Source: CAYTZN01 sp964442495 (GTDB lineage Bacteria; Pseudomonadota; Gammaproteobacteria; Legionellales; Legionellaceae). From it: a stretch of 64,000 bases of DNA. Shown here one piece after another: positions 35,918 to 45,441 of the stretch. Position numbers and translations under genes: made by a program. Each line of letters opens with the position of its first letter. Position 1 is the stretch's first letter. The notes below the pieces were generated by a model. That model was not told where the DNA came from. It worked only from the letters and a program-made list of their open reading frames with translations, and made no database searches. The DNA is taken from NCBI GenBank assembly GCA_964442495.1, contig CAYTZN010000006.1, forward strand, positions 1-64,000. The letters are read 5' to 3'.

Positions 35918-37363
35918 TTAAACGCTAGGACCAGGCGTGGGATCGTCCGTTTCGGGCTTATCCCTTGCCTCGGCTTGTTTCGGCTGGGATGAAATAAATT
36001 TACCTAAGGAGGCGGCTAAAAGATGCGTTGACTTTTTAGGCTCCGTTTCTGAGGGTTTAACAAGGTGAAACGTTCCAAAGAAAAGATTTAGTGTAAATCC
36101 AGTAATCAATGCTATAAGCGCATTTAAAAGAACGTTAAACACTTTATTCAACGTTGTATGGTCTTGTAGTTTCGCTGCTGGAAAATGACTGATAATTGCT
36201 CGACAATCATTAACAAACGCCCAAACTGCAGCTAATCTTACCTCTTTACTTTCAACAAACGTCTTTTTTATCGTTAACAATGCATCATGCATAATTTTTA
36301 CATCATCATCTTTTGAACACAAAGGTTTGATGAGTTCTAATGCATCATCAAAGCCTACCATAGACAATGCATTTTCTCTTAATCGAGACTCAGACAACGC
36401 CTCACCAGGTTCAACAGGAATCAATGAGGTCCAATGGGCATTGCCTTGATTATTTAAAATGATACCCACTTTATCTAAGAACGGTGTATTGGGCGCAGTA
36501 TTTGTAGGAACACCATTTTTAAAAACATTGAGTTGAATCTCAGTATCATAGGCAAGGGATGTGACATTGCCGGTTTGTGGATCACGCACAACTTTCTCAC
36601 CCGTAAGCGCGCGATGCAAAACCATAAGCGTTTCTTCAGTGCCCCATACGGTATCTGTGTTTAAATGATTCGCATACAAATCAAGATTGGCATTGCCCTC
36701 TATCGTAAAAAATTCAATGGTTTTTTTTCGTATAATCTCGTTTAAAAGCTGCGTCTGATGAAATATGACATTTTCCTGAGGTTTATCTACAAGGTCAGCC
36801 TGCTTGGCTTCCCATTGATCATGAAATTCTTTCTCAACAGCTTCCCTTTCATTTTTTACAAACATCTCCATTAAAGAATTAATACCTGCAACTCGATATA
36901 TTTCCGCAGCCTTAAACTCTTTGTTATTAAAATCATTATCAATGAGTGCTGCTAACTCAGCGTTTTTATTATTGATGAATGATTTTTTACATGCATATTC
37001 AATACCATAATTGGCCGAGGCGAATATTGGTGACGACGTTGGGTTTTTAAGGAACTCTTCTCTAGTATGCTCTGCACCCAGTCGTCTAGTTGCGGGACCA
37101 AGTATAGGTTCAATGAGACACTTAATTTCTTTACTTGTAAACGAACGATTTTTTGAAGCTATTAGAAGATCGTGAAGTGATTTTTTTTGAGTGTCATCCA
37201 ATCCAAGCTTGATAAAGATATCTTCTGCATTATTTTTTATATTATCATTTAATCGCAATTGAAGTCTGAGAAAATTCATTAAAGAAATACTATAGGCATA
37301 GTACATGCAGTTTCCTCGCCCACTATTGTCTATTTTTATAGTTTTTGTCATGGCATCTCTCAT
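35918..37363 (-). CDS. Putative effector, OTU-like cysteine protease with large insertion
   Basis: A 481-residue protein (Met5 at 37351 is the likelier start, with AGAGA upstream; numbering from 37363). Near the N-terminus D12-x6-C19 (DNSGRGNCMYYA) matches the OTU catalytic loop. W240-G241 (VWGTEETLMVLHRAL) matches the OTU WGxxxE segment, and H310-W311 (GNAHWTSLIP) the catalytic His strand. About 220 residues of helices lie between the Cys loop and the WG motif, an arrangement known from Legionella Lot-type OTU deubiquitinases. A hydrophobic helix at 409-430 may anchor it in a host membrane. Family placement is by motif only; linkage specificity unknown. Confidence 0.7.
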   Translation of the reverse strand: MRDAMTKTIKIDNSGRGNCMYYAYSISLMNFLRLQLRLNDNIKNNAEDIFIKLGLDDTQKKSLHDLLIASKNRSFTSKEIKCLIEPILGPATRRLGAEHTREEFLKNPTSSPIFASANYGIEYACKKSFINNKNAELAALIDNDFNNKEFKAAEIYRVAGINSLMEMFVKNEREAVEKEFHDQWEAKQADLVDKPQENVIFHQTQLLNEIIRKKTIEFFTIEGNANLDLYANHLNTDTVWGTEETLMVLHRALTGEKVVRDPQTGNVTSLAYDTEIQLNVFKNGVPTNTAPNTPFLDKVGIILNNQGNAHWTSLIPVEPGEALSESRLRENALSMVGFDDALELIKPLCSKDDDVKIMHDALLTIKKTFVESKEVRLAAVWAFVNDCRAIISHFPAAKLQDHTTLNKVFNVLLNALIALITGFTLNLFFGTFHLVKPSETEPKKSTHLLAASLGKFISSQPKQAEARDKPETDDPTPGPSV

Positions 37364-37378
37364 TAAATATGATTAGAT

Positions 37379-37395
37379 AATAAGTATATGTTAAG
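37379..37395 (-). promoter_or_regulatory. Weak PmrA-box-like direct repeat
   Basis: Minus strand CTTAAC-ATATA-CTTATT, 28 bp upstream of the likely OTU-like start. Same half-site spacing as the box before the CE-clan gene, but with two or three mismatches and no good -10, so this is only a candidate. Confidence 0.3.
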
Positions 37396-37590
37396 ATTCT
37401 AGCATGCGCGCATAATTTGAACAACCCATAAAAAAACAAATCAATTAACGATATTGATTTACATAGCAAAATGTAGTTAGTGAGCTATAAACATTAGCAC
37501 AGAGTACCCTCTTCAGGAGATCCTTCGCGTTACTCTGGATGACGGGGACTTAAATTCACGCCCTAGTTAATCATGAATTGATAAATAAAA

Positions 37591-38046
37591 TTATCGGTAC
37601 GTTTTAAAAAATTGTGTTAACAGGATAGAACACTCCTGTTGCAGAGGGCCCTCATCAATATGCACTTGGTGATTAAATGGCGCGCCCGATAGTAAATTAA
37701 AAAGCGATCCCGCTGCACCCACACGAACGTCACGAGTCGCAAACACAAGGCGCTTTATACGAGCATGCACCAAAGCACTAGCGCACATACAGCAGGGTTC
37801 GAGTGTCACATAGAGGGTTGTGTTCTCCACCCTATAATTGTTTAAATAAAGAGCTGCTTCTCGGATTGCGACTATTTCTGCATGAGCAGTCGGGTCGTTT
37901 TTCTGTAACACTTGATTCCAACCACGCCCAATAATACGCTCTTGATCATCAATAATAAGAGCACCAATAGGTACCTCGCCCTGCTCTTCTGCCACTTTTG
38001 CAAGTTGATACGCTTCTTTCATCCAAAACAGATCGGAAGAAGCCAT
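37591..38046 (-). CDS. tadA: tRNA-specific adenosine deaminase
   Basis: Converts the wobble A34 of tRNA-Arg(ACG) to inosine. The 151-residue protein has the zinc deaminase motif: H55-A-E57 (TAHAEIVA) and P-C85-C-M-C88 (LEPCCMCAS). The start at 38046 is chosen because GGGAG lies six nt upstream; an ATG four codons earlier overlaps guaA and contains that Shine-Dalgarno. It follows guaA with almost no gap and is the last gene of guaB-guaA-tadA. Confidence 0.95.
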   Translation of the reverse strand: MASSDLFWMKEAYQLAKVAEEQGEVPIGALIIDDQERIIGRGWNQVLQKNDPTAHAEIVAIREAALYLNNYRVENTTLYVTLEPCCMCASALVHARIKRLVFATRDVRVGAAGSLFNLLSGAPFNHQVHIDEGPLQQECSILLTQFFKTYR

Positions 38047-38048
38047 GC

Positions 38049-39629
38049 TTACTCCCATTCAATAGTTGCCGGTGGTTTTCCTGAAATATCATAGGTCACA
38101 CGAGACACGCCTTTAACTTCATTAATGATACGATTTGAAACAGTCGCTAAAAAATCCCAAGGCAATTGAGCCCAGTGCGCTGTCATGAAATCAACAGTTT
38201 CAACTGCACGAAGACAAATCACATAATCGTAACGTCGCCCATCCCCCATAACACCCACACTTTTGATAGGCAAAAAAACAGCAAAGGCCTGACTCACAGT
38301 CTTATATAAATCAGCTGCACGTAACTCTTCTAAAAAAATTGCATCCGCTGCACGTAAAATATCAGCGTATTGCTTCTTCACCTTTCCTAAAATTCGCACT
38401 CCCAAACCTGGGCCAGGAAACGGATGACGATAGACCATGTCATACGGCAAGCCAAGCTCAAGCCCCATCTGACGCACTTCGTCTTTAAACAATTCACGGA
38501 TAGGCTCGAGTAATTTTAACGTCATGTTTTCAGGCAATCCCGCCACATTATGGTGTGATTTTATGACCTCTGTTCCGCCCTGCATTCCAGTGGCTGCAGA
38601 TTCAATAACATCCGGGTAAATTGTCCCTTGAGCCAACCATTTAACATTAGGAATTTTGCTTGCCTCTGCATCAAAAACCTCAATGAACGTCCGACCTATA
38701 ATCTTTCTCTTCTGTTCAGGACACTCAACGTTTTCGAGAGCACTTAAAAATTTCTCTTCCGCATTCACTACTATGATTTTAATGCCCATGTGTTCTTTAA
38801 ACATGGCCAATACTTGGCTCGCTTCGTTTAACCGCAATAAGCCTGTGTCTACAAACACACAGGTCAATTGCTCACCACCAATGGCTCGATGCAATAAAGC
38901 CGCAACCACCGATGAATCAACCCCACCTGATAAAGCCAACAACGCGTGTTGGTCTCCCACCTGTTGTTTTATGGTTTCAACTGCTTGAAGAACAATATTT
39001 CCAGGCGTCCAATGGGGCTTAGCGCCACAAATATCTAAAACAAACCGCTGTAAAATACGTAAACCTTGCAAGGTATGTGTCACTTCCGGATGAAATTGCA
39101 AACCATACCAATGACAAGATTCGTTGGCCATTCCAGCAATCGGTGCATTATCAGTTTCGCATATCACCTTAAACCCCGGGGGTATTTCAACCACTTTATC
39201 CCCATGACTCATCCAAACATCAAGCAACGCCTCCCCGTTTGGTGAAACCCTGTCTTCAATATGACTTAAGAGTTGGCTTTCACCGTGCAAACAAAGCTCA
39301 GCGTAACCAAATTCACGTACCTTAGAAGCAGCTACTGCACCCCCTAATTGTACTGCCATGGTTTGCATGCCATAACAAATACCTAATATAGGAAGATTCG
39401 CCTCAAACACCCACTCAGGTGCTCGCGGATCACTCATGTTTGTTACTGTTGCAGGGCCACCTGATAATATAAAACCCACAGGCGCCAAGCTTTTTAAACG
39501 CTCAACATCTACATTGAAGGGATGAATTTCACAATAAACACCCATTTCGCGAACACGTCGACCAATAAGCTGCGTATATTGTGAACCAAAGTCGAGAATG
39601 ACAAGGGGATTGATTTTTATATTTTTCAT
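38049..39629 (-). CDS. guaA: GMP synthase (glutamine-hydrolysing)
   Basis: Aminates XMP to GMP. The 526-residue protein joins an N-terminal class I glutamine amidotransferase (ILGICYGMQTM nucleophile Cys; LQFHPEVTH) to an ATP-pyrophosphatase domain (ALSGGVDSSVVAALLH P-loop) and the C-terminal dimerisation domain ending in VTYDISGKPPATIEWE. It overlaps guaB by four bases. Confidence 0.98.
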   Translation of the reverse strand: MKNIKINPLVILDFGSQYTQLIGRRVREMGVYCEIHPFNVDVERLKSLAPVGFILSGGPATVTNMSDPRAPEWVFEANLPILGICYGMQTMAVQLGGAVAASKVREFGYAELCLHGESQLLSHIEDRVSPNGEALLDVWMSHGDKVVEIPPGFKVICETDNAPIAGMANESCHWYGLQFHPEVTHTLQGLRILQRFVLDICGAKPHWTPGNIVLQAVETIKQQVGDQHALLALSGGVDSSVVAALLHRAIGGEQLTCVFVDTGLLRLNEASQVLAMFKEHMGIKIIVVNAEEKFLSALENVECPEQKRKIIGRTFIEVFDAEASKIPNVKWLAQGTIYPDVIESAATGMQGGTEVIKSHHNVAGLPENMTLKLLEPIRELFKDEVRQMGLELGLPYDMVYRHPFPGPGLGVRILGKVKKQYADILRAADAIFLEELRAADLYKTVSQAFAVFLPIKSVGVMGDGRRYDYVICLRAVETVDFMTAHWAQLPWDFLATVSNRIINEVKGVSRVTYDISGKPPATIEWE

Positions 39630-41101
39630 AAGCTATCTATTTGGTAATTAGGGGCTTGCTTTGTGATACTAACGTCATGAACGTGCGACTCACGCATTCC
39701 TGCATTTGTAACGCGCACAAACTCTGCATTTTTATGAAGCAAATCAATAGTACTACAACCTGTATAACCCATGCAGGAGCGTAAACCACCTAAAATTTGA
39801 TGAATAATAGTGTGCACAGAACCTTTGTAAGGCACCCGGCCTTCAATGCCTTCGGGAACCAATTTTTCAGCGCCTTGATTTAGATCTTGAAAATACCTAT
39901 CACTAGACCCCTGCCCTTGCGCCATGGCACCGATTGAACCCATGCCACGATAACTTTTATAAGTGCGTCCTTGAAAAAGCTCAATTTCTCCAGGAGATTC
40001 CTCTGTACCAGCAAACATACCACCCAACATCACTGTTGAAGCACCAGCAGCCAATGCTTTACAAACATCTCCTGAAAAACGAATGCCACCATCGGCAATG
40101 ACAGGCACTTCACCTTTAAGACCCGCAGCCACATTTGCAATGGCTGTGATTTGTGGAACACCAACGCCCGTTACGATACGAGTAGTACAAATAGAACCCG
40201 GACCAATCCCCACTTTAACAGCGTCAGCACCCACAGCCACCAAGGCTTTAGCAGCCAAAGCGGTAGCAATGTTCCCACCTATAACTTGTACATTTGGAAA
40301 ATGTTTTTTAATCCATTTAACCCTGTCTAATACACCTTGCGAGTGCCCATGAGCAGTATCAACAATGATCACGTCAACACCTGCATCAACCAAGGCTTCA
40401 ACGCGCTCTTCTGTACCGTCGCCAACGCCCACAGCGGCACCTACACGTAATTGCTCGGAGCTATCCTTGCAGGCATAAGGGTTCTCTTTGGCCTTTTGAA
40501 TGTCTTTAACTGTGATTAGCCCACGCAAACAAAAAGCCTCATTCACCACCAAAAGTTTCTCAATGCGATGTTTATGCAAAAGACTTCTCACTTCTTCACG
40601 GCTTGCACCTTCCTTCACCGTCACTAAACGCTCTTTGGGGGTCATTACTGCGGAAACAGGTAGAGATAAATTGGTTTCAAATCGAATGTCCCTGCTCGTT
40701 ACAATACCTATGAGTTTTTCACCATCAACGACGGGAACACCTGAGAAATTATGTTTAGACATAACATCAAGCAACTCTTGAACAGTAAGCGTAGGAGGGA
40801 CAGAAATAGGGTCTTTAACCATACCACTTTCAAATTTTTTGACTTTTCTGACTTCGGCTGCTTGCTCACGATAATTCATGTTTTTATGAATAATGCCAAT
40901 TCCGCCCTCTTGAGCCATGGCAATAGCCAATCGTGCCTCTGTAACGGTGTCCATAGCTGCCGAAAGCAAAGGCATGTTCAACTGAATGTCACGGGTCAAT
41001 TTAGATGTTAACGAGACATTTTTAGGAAGAACCGTTGAGTGAGCCGGCACCAACAAAACATCGTCAAATGTGTAGGCTTCTTGAACGATAGACAGTGACA
41101 T
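39626..41101 (-). CDS. guaB: IMP dehydrogenase
   Basis: Oxidises IMP to XMP, the committed step to GMP. At 491 residues it is full length, with two CBS domains inserted in the barrel (about residues 95-205) and the catalytic cysteine in GIGPGSICTTRIVTGVG. The flap is QGRTYKSYRGMGSIGAM. The start has a strong Shine-Dalgarno (GAGGTGA). It heads guaB-guaA-tadA and is divergent from minD. Confidence 0.98.
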   Translation of the reverse strand: MSLSIVQEAYTFDDVLLVPAHSTVLPKNVSLTSKLTRDIQLNMPLLSAAMDTVTEARLAIAMAQEGGIGIIHKNMNYREQAAEVRKVKKFESGMVKDPISVPPTLTVQELLDVMSKHNFSGVPVVDGEKLIGIVTSRDIRFETNLSLPVSAVMTPKERLVTVKEGASREEVRSLLHKHRIEKLLVVNEAFCLRGLITVKDIQKAKENPYACKDSSEQLRVGAAVGVGDGTEERVEALVDAGVDVIIVDTAHGHSQGVLDRVKWIKKHFPNVQVIGGNIATALAAKALVAVGADAVKVGIGPGSICTTRIVTGVGVPQITAIANVAAGLKGEVPVIADGGIRFSGDVCKALAAGASTVMLGGMFAGTEESPGEIELFQGRTYKSYRGMGSIGAMAQGQGSSDRYFQDLNQGAEKLVPEGIEGRVPYKGSVHTIIHQILGGLRSCMGYTGCSTIDLLHKNAEFVRVTNAGMRESHVHDVSITKQAPNYQIDSL

Positions 41102-41439
41102 ATCTCACCTCAGTAGTTGAATTAACCAAAGATTATACAATTAAATCAATAAAATGAGAATTCCTGCACTATCATTATTTATGAATGACGATGCAGGACG
41201 CCCTTGATATTTTTCGTAGCATTTCGATATTAGAGCAAGTCAATGATGTTTTTTATCAGGACCACCCATAAAATGACTCGTTACATCACAACATGCTCTC
41301 CCAGAAAGCACAATCATCGATATTAGGACGACGAAATAAATTAAAAATTATCCAAACAAAGTATAGTTGAATATATTTGATAAAAAAGTGTAAACTGGAA
41401 CCAATTATGTTCAATTAACTTAAAAGGGTGGGCTCGAAG
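41102..41439. other. Divergent intergenic region between guaB and minD
   Basis: About 340 bp, AT-rich. It contains the guaB Shine-Dalgarno and leader on the minus strand and a minD promoter candidate at 41367-41396. No additional gene, tRNA or strong hairpin was seen. Confidence 0.5.
41367..41396 (+). promoter_or_regulatory. Promoter candidate for minDE
   Basis: TTGAAT (41367-41372) and TAAACT (41391-41396) with an 18-bp spacer, about 40 bp upstream of the minD start. Confidence 0.4.
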
Positions 41440-42270
41440 TTGGCAAAAATCATCGTTGTTACTTCTGGAAAAGGTGGCGTAGGTAAAACCACATCGTCTG
41501 CTGCCATATCTTGTGGTCTTGCAATGCAAGGTCATAAAACCGTTGTTATCGATTTTGATATTGGCCTTAGAAATTTAGACATCATCATGGGCTGTGAGCG
41601 ACGTGTTGTTTATGATTTTATTAATGTTATCAATGGCGAGGCAAGCCTTAAACAAACTTTGATAAAAGATAAACGCCTTCCAAAATTATGCATTTTACCT
41701 GCATCACAAACCAGAGATAAAGATGCGCTGACCATTGAAGGCGTTGAAAAAATCTTAACCGAACTCTCTAAAGAATTCGATTATATTGTGTGCGACTCGC
41801 CAGCAGGGATAGAAGCTGGCGCATTAATGGCAATGTATTTTGCTGATGCTGCCATTATTGTGACAAATCCTGAAGTATCCTCAGTAAGGGATTCAGACAG
41901 AATTTTAGGCATTCTTGCCAGTAAAACCAAGCGCGCCATTGAAGGCCGCGAGCCTATTGAAGAGCATTTGCTGCTCACGCGTTATGATGCTGAGCGTGTT
42001 GATAAAGGTGAAATGCTATCGGTGCAAGATGTGAAAGACATTTTAGCCATCCCATTGATTGGCATTATTCCTGAATCAAAAGCCGTGCTTAAAGCATCTA
42101 ATACAGGAACCCCTGTTATTCTCGATGAAAACAGTGATGCGGGACACGCTTATGAAGATGCTGTTGCACGCTTCTTAGGCGAAAAAAGACCCATGCGCTT
42201 TATCAATAATGAACGCAAAGGACTATTGCGCCGCCTATTTGGTAAACATAAGGAGGATGTTTCAGCATGA
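41440..42270 (+). CDS. minD: Septum site-determining ATPase MinD
   Basis: A membrane-associated ParA-type ATPase of the Min oscillator that keeps the division septum at midcell. The TTG at 41440 (GGTGGG upstream) gives the standard N-terminus AKIIVVTSGKGGVGKTT with the deviant Walker A; a GTG at 41428 adds four residues. DFDIGLRNLDIIMG and CDSPAGIEAGA are present. The C-terminal amphipathic membrane helix reads KGLLRRLFGKH. minE overlaps by four bases. minC is not in the window. Confidence 0.96.
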   Translation: MAKIIVVTSGKGGVGKTTSSAAISCGLAMQGHKTVVIDFDIGLRNLDIIMGCERRVVYDFINVINGEASLKQTLIKDKRLPKLCILPASQTRDKDALTIEGVEKILTELSKEFDYIVCDSPAGIEAGALMAMYFADAAIIVTNPEVSSVRDSDRILGILASKTKRAIEGREPIEEHLLLTRYDAERVDKGEMLSVQDVKDILAIPLIGIIPESKAVLKASNTGTPVILDENSDAGHAYEDAVARFLGEKRPMRFINNERKGLLRRLFGKHKEDVSA

Positions 42271-42524
42271 GTATTTTCAATTATTTGCGCAGACGAAATA
42301 CCACTGCATCTGTTGCCAAGGAACGTTTGCAAATTATCATTTCCCATGAACGTACGCAACGGAATACGCCCGATTATTTACCAAAACTGCAAGAAGAGAT
42401 TCTTGCAGTTATAGCTAAATATATCCCGATTGACAAAGATAAAGTCAGTGTGAATTTAGAACGTTTAGGCGATAGCTCTGTACTTGAACTCAATGTCACG
42501 ATGCCTGATGAGATAATGGCTTGA
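42267..42524 (+). CDS. minE: Cell division topological specificity factor MinE
   Basis: An 85-residue activator of MinD ATPase. The N-terminal FNYLRRRNTTASVAKERLQIIISHER holds the anti-MinCD helix; the C-terminal half forms the dimerisation domain. Translation is coupled to minD through an ATGA overlap. Confidence 0.96.
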   Translation: MSIFNYLRRRNTTASVAKERLQIIISHERTQRNTPDYLPKLQEEILAVIAKYIPIDKDKVSVNLERLGDSSVLELNVTMPDEIMA

Positions 42525-42646
42525 TGATTCGATCGTAAGATAGCTTTTGACCCGCTGTTATATCGTCGATTGAATTTTAAATGACACAGTCTTTGTATTA
42601 ACCAACTGTGCTTAAGTCTTGGCCTTCTGAGACGCACAAGGATCCT

Positions 42647-42677
42647 CTGGATACCGCTGACAAGCAGCGGTACGTAG
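42647..42677 (+). repeat. REP-like palindromic element (copy 4)
   Basis: CTGGATACCGCT-GACAAG-CAGCGGTACGTAG, the same hairpin and flank as the copies at 14766 and 27482. It lies in the minE-fadE gap. Confidence 0.6.
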
Positions 42678-42747
42678 AGTTTTGGTCGTTATGTTATCCA
42701 AATGTATATCTGTTGTGGTTTTTCAGAAACACCTAAAATTCTTCTAA

Positions 42748-42772
42748 ATGCCGCTGACAAGCTACGGTACGT
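42748..42772 (+). repeat. REP-like palindromic element (copy 5, degraded)
   Basis: ATGCCGCTGACAAGCTACGGTACGT, in direct orientation about 70 bp after copy 4, with one stem base changed. A degraded version of the ATTCCCGC/GCGGGAAT hairpin follows at about 42785. Confidence 0.5.
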
Positions 42773-42837
42773 TCCGGTTATGTCTTTCCCGCGAAGGCGG
42801 TAAGCTGCGTTCACATTTAAAATCAACGGGCTATCAC

Positions 42838-42867
42838 TTTTAGTCATCCCCCCTTTGATGACTAAAA
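42838..42867. terminator. Bidirectional terminator between minE and fadE
   Basis: TTTTAGTCATC-CCCCCTTT-GATGACTAAAA, a perfect 11-bp stem. The stem ends give T tracts on one side in each direction. It lies 38 bp from the fadE stop and would serve both convergent units. Confidence 0.65.
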
Positions 42868-42904
42868 GCCATTGAAATTAACGTCCGTCCCCAAAAGCCC
42901 CCAG

Positions 42905-45415
42905 CTAGATCTCAACCGATGGCAAAACAACATTAGCAACGTCAATGGGCAGAGAGCTGGGATGCATTGTATTGTTTTTTGTCTTCACGGTTTGAGAAAT
43001 TGTCTGTCGAGATAACTCGTTGTGACTAAAGTCATCCACAGCAATCACCGCTTGTCTTGCAAGCTCAGCATCACGAAGGTCTTGTGCTTCTTCTGCGCTT
43101 AAAAGGGCTTTTGCTTGCGCATCTTCTATTTGTTCAAGCAATGTCAGCCCTTGACATTTACCCTCTTTAACAGCACGCAACATCTTTTTTTCTAGTGCAT
43201 CAACTGAACATATTTTTAGAAATGCTTCTTCTAGCCGTCCTAGGGGGCAGTTTTCCCTAGCTTCCGAGAAAACCAAACGAGTTAAACGTGATCGCGCATC
43301 ACTGGGCGCTGTTAAAAGCTGTGCTAATTCATGACCTAATTTATCGGATGGTTTGGATGATCCTAAACCAAAGGGTTGTAATATTACTTTTAAAGCGCCC
43401 CTTGCCCAACGTTGAGGAAAGTTTGCAATCACCCCCTCAAAAGCACGTCCGCATTCATGCAGTAAATGCTGGCAACTCCATTGAACCAAAGGCTCGTCTG
43501 CTGGGGGTTCTCCATCATGGTAAAATTGCTTTAACACAGCTGATGCTAAATACAAATAACTCAGAGCATCACCTAGCCGAGCAGAAAGCTTTTCTTTTCG
43601 CTTTAATTCACCACCGAGTAATATCATCGAAAAATCAGAAAGAAAAGCTAAATTACTGCTATATCGATGAATTTGTTGATAATAACGTGAGAATTTAACC
43701 GTTGGTGTTTTTGTCAATCGCCCGTTCGTAAAAGCAAACCCTATTGATTTCACAAAATTTGCTAATGTATAGCTAACATGCCCCCAAAAGGCGTTGTCAA
43801 AAACCTGCAAGTCATTGTTTCTGATACTTTCCATTTCTTGTAAAACATAAGGGTGACAACGAATAGCCCCTTGACCAAAAATAATTAAGCTTCGCGATAA
43901 AATATTCGCACCTTCCACCGTAATACTGATTGGAGAACCTTGATAACTTCTGCCTAAATAATTATTAGGCCCTAAACAAATACCTTTACCCCCATGAATA
44001 TCCATAGCATCGATAACCACTTGGCGAGAACGCTCAGTCGTGTGGTATTTCAAAATAGCACCCGCTACAGCAGGTTTTGCGCCTTGATCAATAGCTGCTG
44101 CGGCCATTGTGAGTGCAGCATTAATAATATAAGTATTTGCAGCAATCCTTGCCAAAGGTTCTTCAATGCCTTCAAATTTACCAATGGGCTGATTAAACTG
44201 CTTACGAATCCGTGCGTAAGCCCCACTCGCCATTGCCGCGGCTTGACAGCCTCCTAATGCACTGGAAGGTAACGATATAGCACGACCTGCACTTAGGCAT
44301 TCCATGAGCATGCGCCAGCCTTGCCCTGCAAGTGCTTCGCCTCCAATTAAACAATCCAAAGTAATAAACACATCACGACCCTGGGTAGGGCCATTTAAAA
44401 AGGCTGTATTGAGAGGAAAATGTCGTCGACCTTTGATGACCCCAGGTGTCGTTGCGGGTATCAATGCACAACTAATACCAAGCTCATATCCTCGCCCAAG
44501 TAAATTATCAGGATCAAACAACTTAAACGCTAAACCTATAACTGTCGCCACTGGGCATAATGTAATGTAGCGCTTATCCCAATTTAAACGAATTCCAAGA
44601 ACATCTTTACCATTGACAGTTTGACGACAAACAATCCCTTTATCAGGAATAGACGCTGCATCAGAGCCGGCATTGGGGCCTGTCAGTGCAAAACATGGGA
44701 TGTCAGTGCCGTTGGCTAACCGGGGTAAGTAATGATTTTTTTGATCTTCAGTGCCATATTTTAATAGTAATTCAGCAGGCCCTAAAGAATTAGGCACAGC
44801 AATCGTTGTTGCTGCAGACACAGAACGGCCATACAGTTTTACCAATACAGACATTTGAGCCGTTGCAGAAAACTCTAAGCCGCCATAGCATTTTGGAATA
44901 ATCATGCCAAGGAAGCCATTTTCTTTAATAAAAGCCCATACGTCTGGTGGCAAATCGGTATGGTTATGTGTGATATCCCAATCGTCCAGCATACGACATA
45001 ACGTATGCGTTGGGCCATCCAGAAAAGCTTGTTCTTCTTCGGTTAGCGCCACAGTTTTAGCATCGAGTAACGTGGTGAAATCGGGAGCACCCGTGAATAT
45101 ATCGCCTTCCCAACTGACCGTGCCAGCTTCTAATGCATCACGCTCTGTTACAGACATTGGTGGTAATGTTTGAGCGACGATTTTAAAGATATGTTTTGAT
45201 AAAAACTGCATGCGCCAGGGTTTTACAGAGGCAACAATAAGAACGGTTAAAATAATCCCTAACCCTGCGGTTGTGAGCAAACCTATGGATGAGTATTGCA
45301 ACATCAAACTCATAAATAAAGCATAACTGATGGTCCAAACCGACAGGGAGGCTTGTTTCGCCATTAAAACACAACAGAAGCCAACCACAGCAATCGCTAG
45401 CAGTCCATATAACAC
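42905..45415 (-). CDS. fadE: FadE-type acyl-CoA dehydrogenase with N-terminal membrane helices
   Basis: First oxidation step of fatty acid beta-oxidation. The 836-residue length and layout match FadE: hydrophobic N-terminal helices (residues 1-65), an acyl-CoA dehydrogenase core (FALTGPNAGSDAASIPD, IHGGKGICLGPNNYLGRSYQ, TVEGANILSRSLIIFGQGA) and a long C-terminal DUF1974-type domain. It is the last gene of the operon starting with ugpA, 26 bp after the alpha/beta hydrolase gene. Confidence 0.94.
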   Translation of the reverse strand: MLYGLLAIAVVGFCCVLMAKQASLSVWTISYALFMSLMLQYSSIGLLTTAGLGIILTVLIVASVKPWRMQFLSKHIFKIVAQTLPPMSVTERDALEAGTVSWEGDIFTGAPDFTTLLDAKTVALTEEEQAFLDGPTHTLCRMLDDWDITHNHTDLPPDVWAFIKENGFLGMIIPKCYGGLEFSATAQMSVLVKLYGRSVSAATTIAVPNSLGPAELLLKYGTEDQKNHYLPRLANGTDIPCFALTGPNAGSDAASIPDKGIVCRQTVNGKDVLGIRLNWDKRYITLCPVATVIGLAFKLFDPDNLLGRGYELGISCALIPATTPGVIKGRRHFPLNTAFLNGPTQGRDVFITLDCLIGGEALAGQGWRMLMECLSAGRAISLPSSALGGCQAAAMASGAYARIRKQFNQPIGKFEGIEEPLARIAANTYIINAALTMAAAAIDQGAKPAVAGAILKYHTTERSRQVVIDAMDIHGGKGICLGPNNYLGRSYQGSPISITVEGANILSRSLIIFGQGAIRCHPYVLQEMESIRNNDLQVFDNAFWGHVSYTLANFVKSIGFAFTNGRLTKTPTVKFSRYYQQIHRYSSNLAFLSDFSMILLGGELKRKEKLSARLGDALSYLYLASAVLKQFYHDGEPPADEPLVQWSCQHLLHECGRAFEGVIANFPQRWARGALKVILQPFGLGSSKPSDKLGHELAQLLTAPSDARSRLTRLVFSEARENCPLGRLEEAFLKICSVDALEKKMLRAVKEGKCQGLTLLEQIEDAQAKALLSAEEAQDLRDAELARQAVIAVDDFSHNELSRQTISQTVKTKNNTMHPSSLPIDVANVVLPSVEI

Positions 45416-45441
45416 AGGTTTCTCCTTATAATAAACAATTC

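Noticed and set aside
37440..37480. AAATCAAT / ATTGATTT inverted repeat as a terminator or operator
   Set aside because: AT-only stem in AT-rich DNA without a T tract; too likely by chance.
43288..43698. 136-residue forward ORF inside fadE
   Set aside because: Shadow of fadE on the opposite strand.
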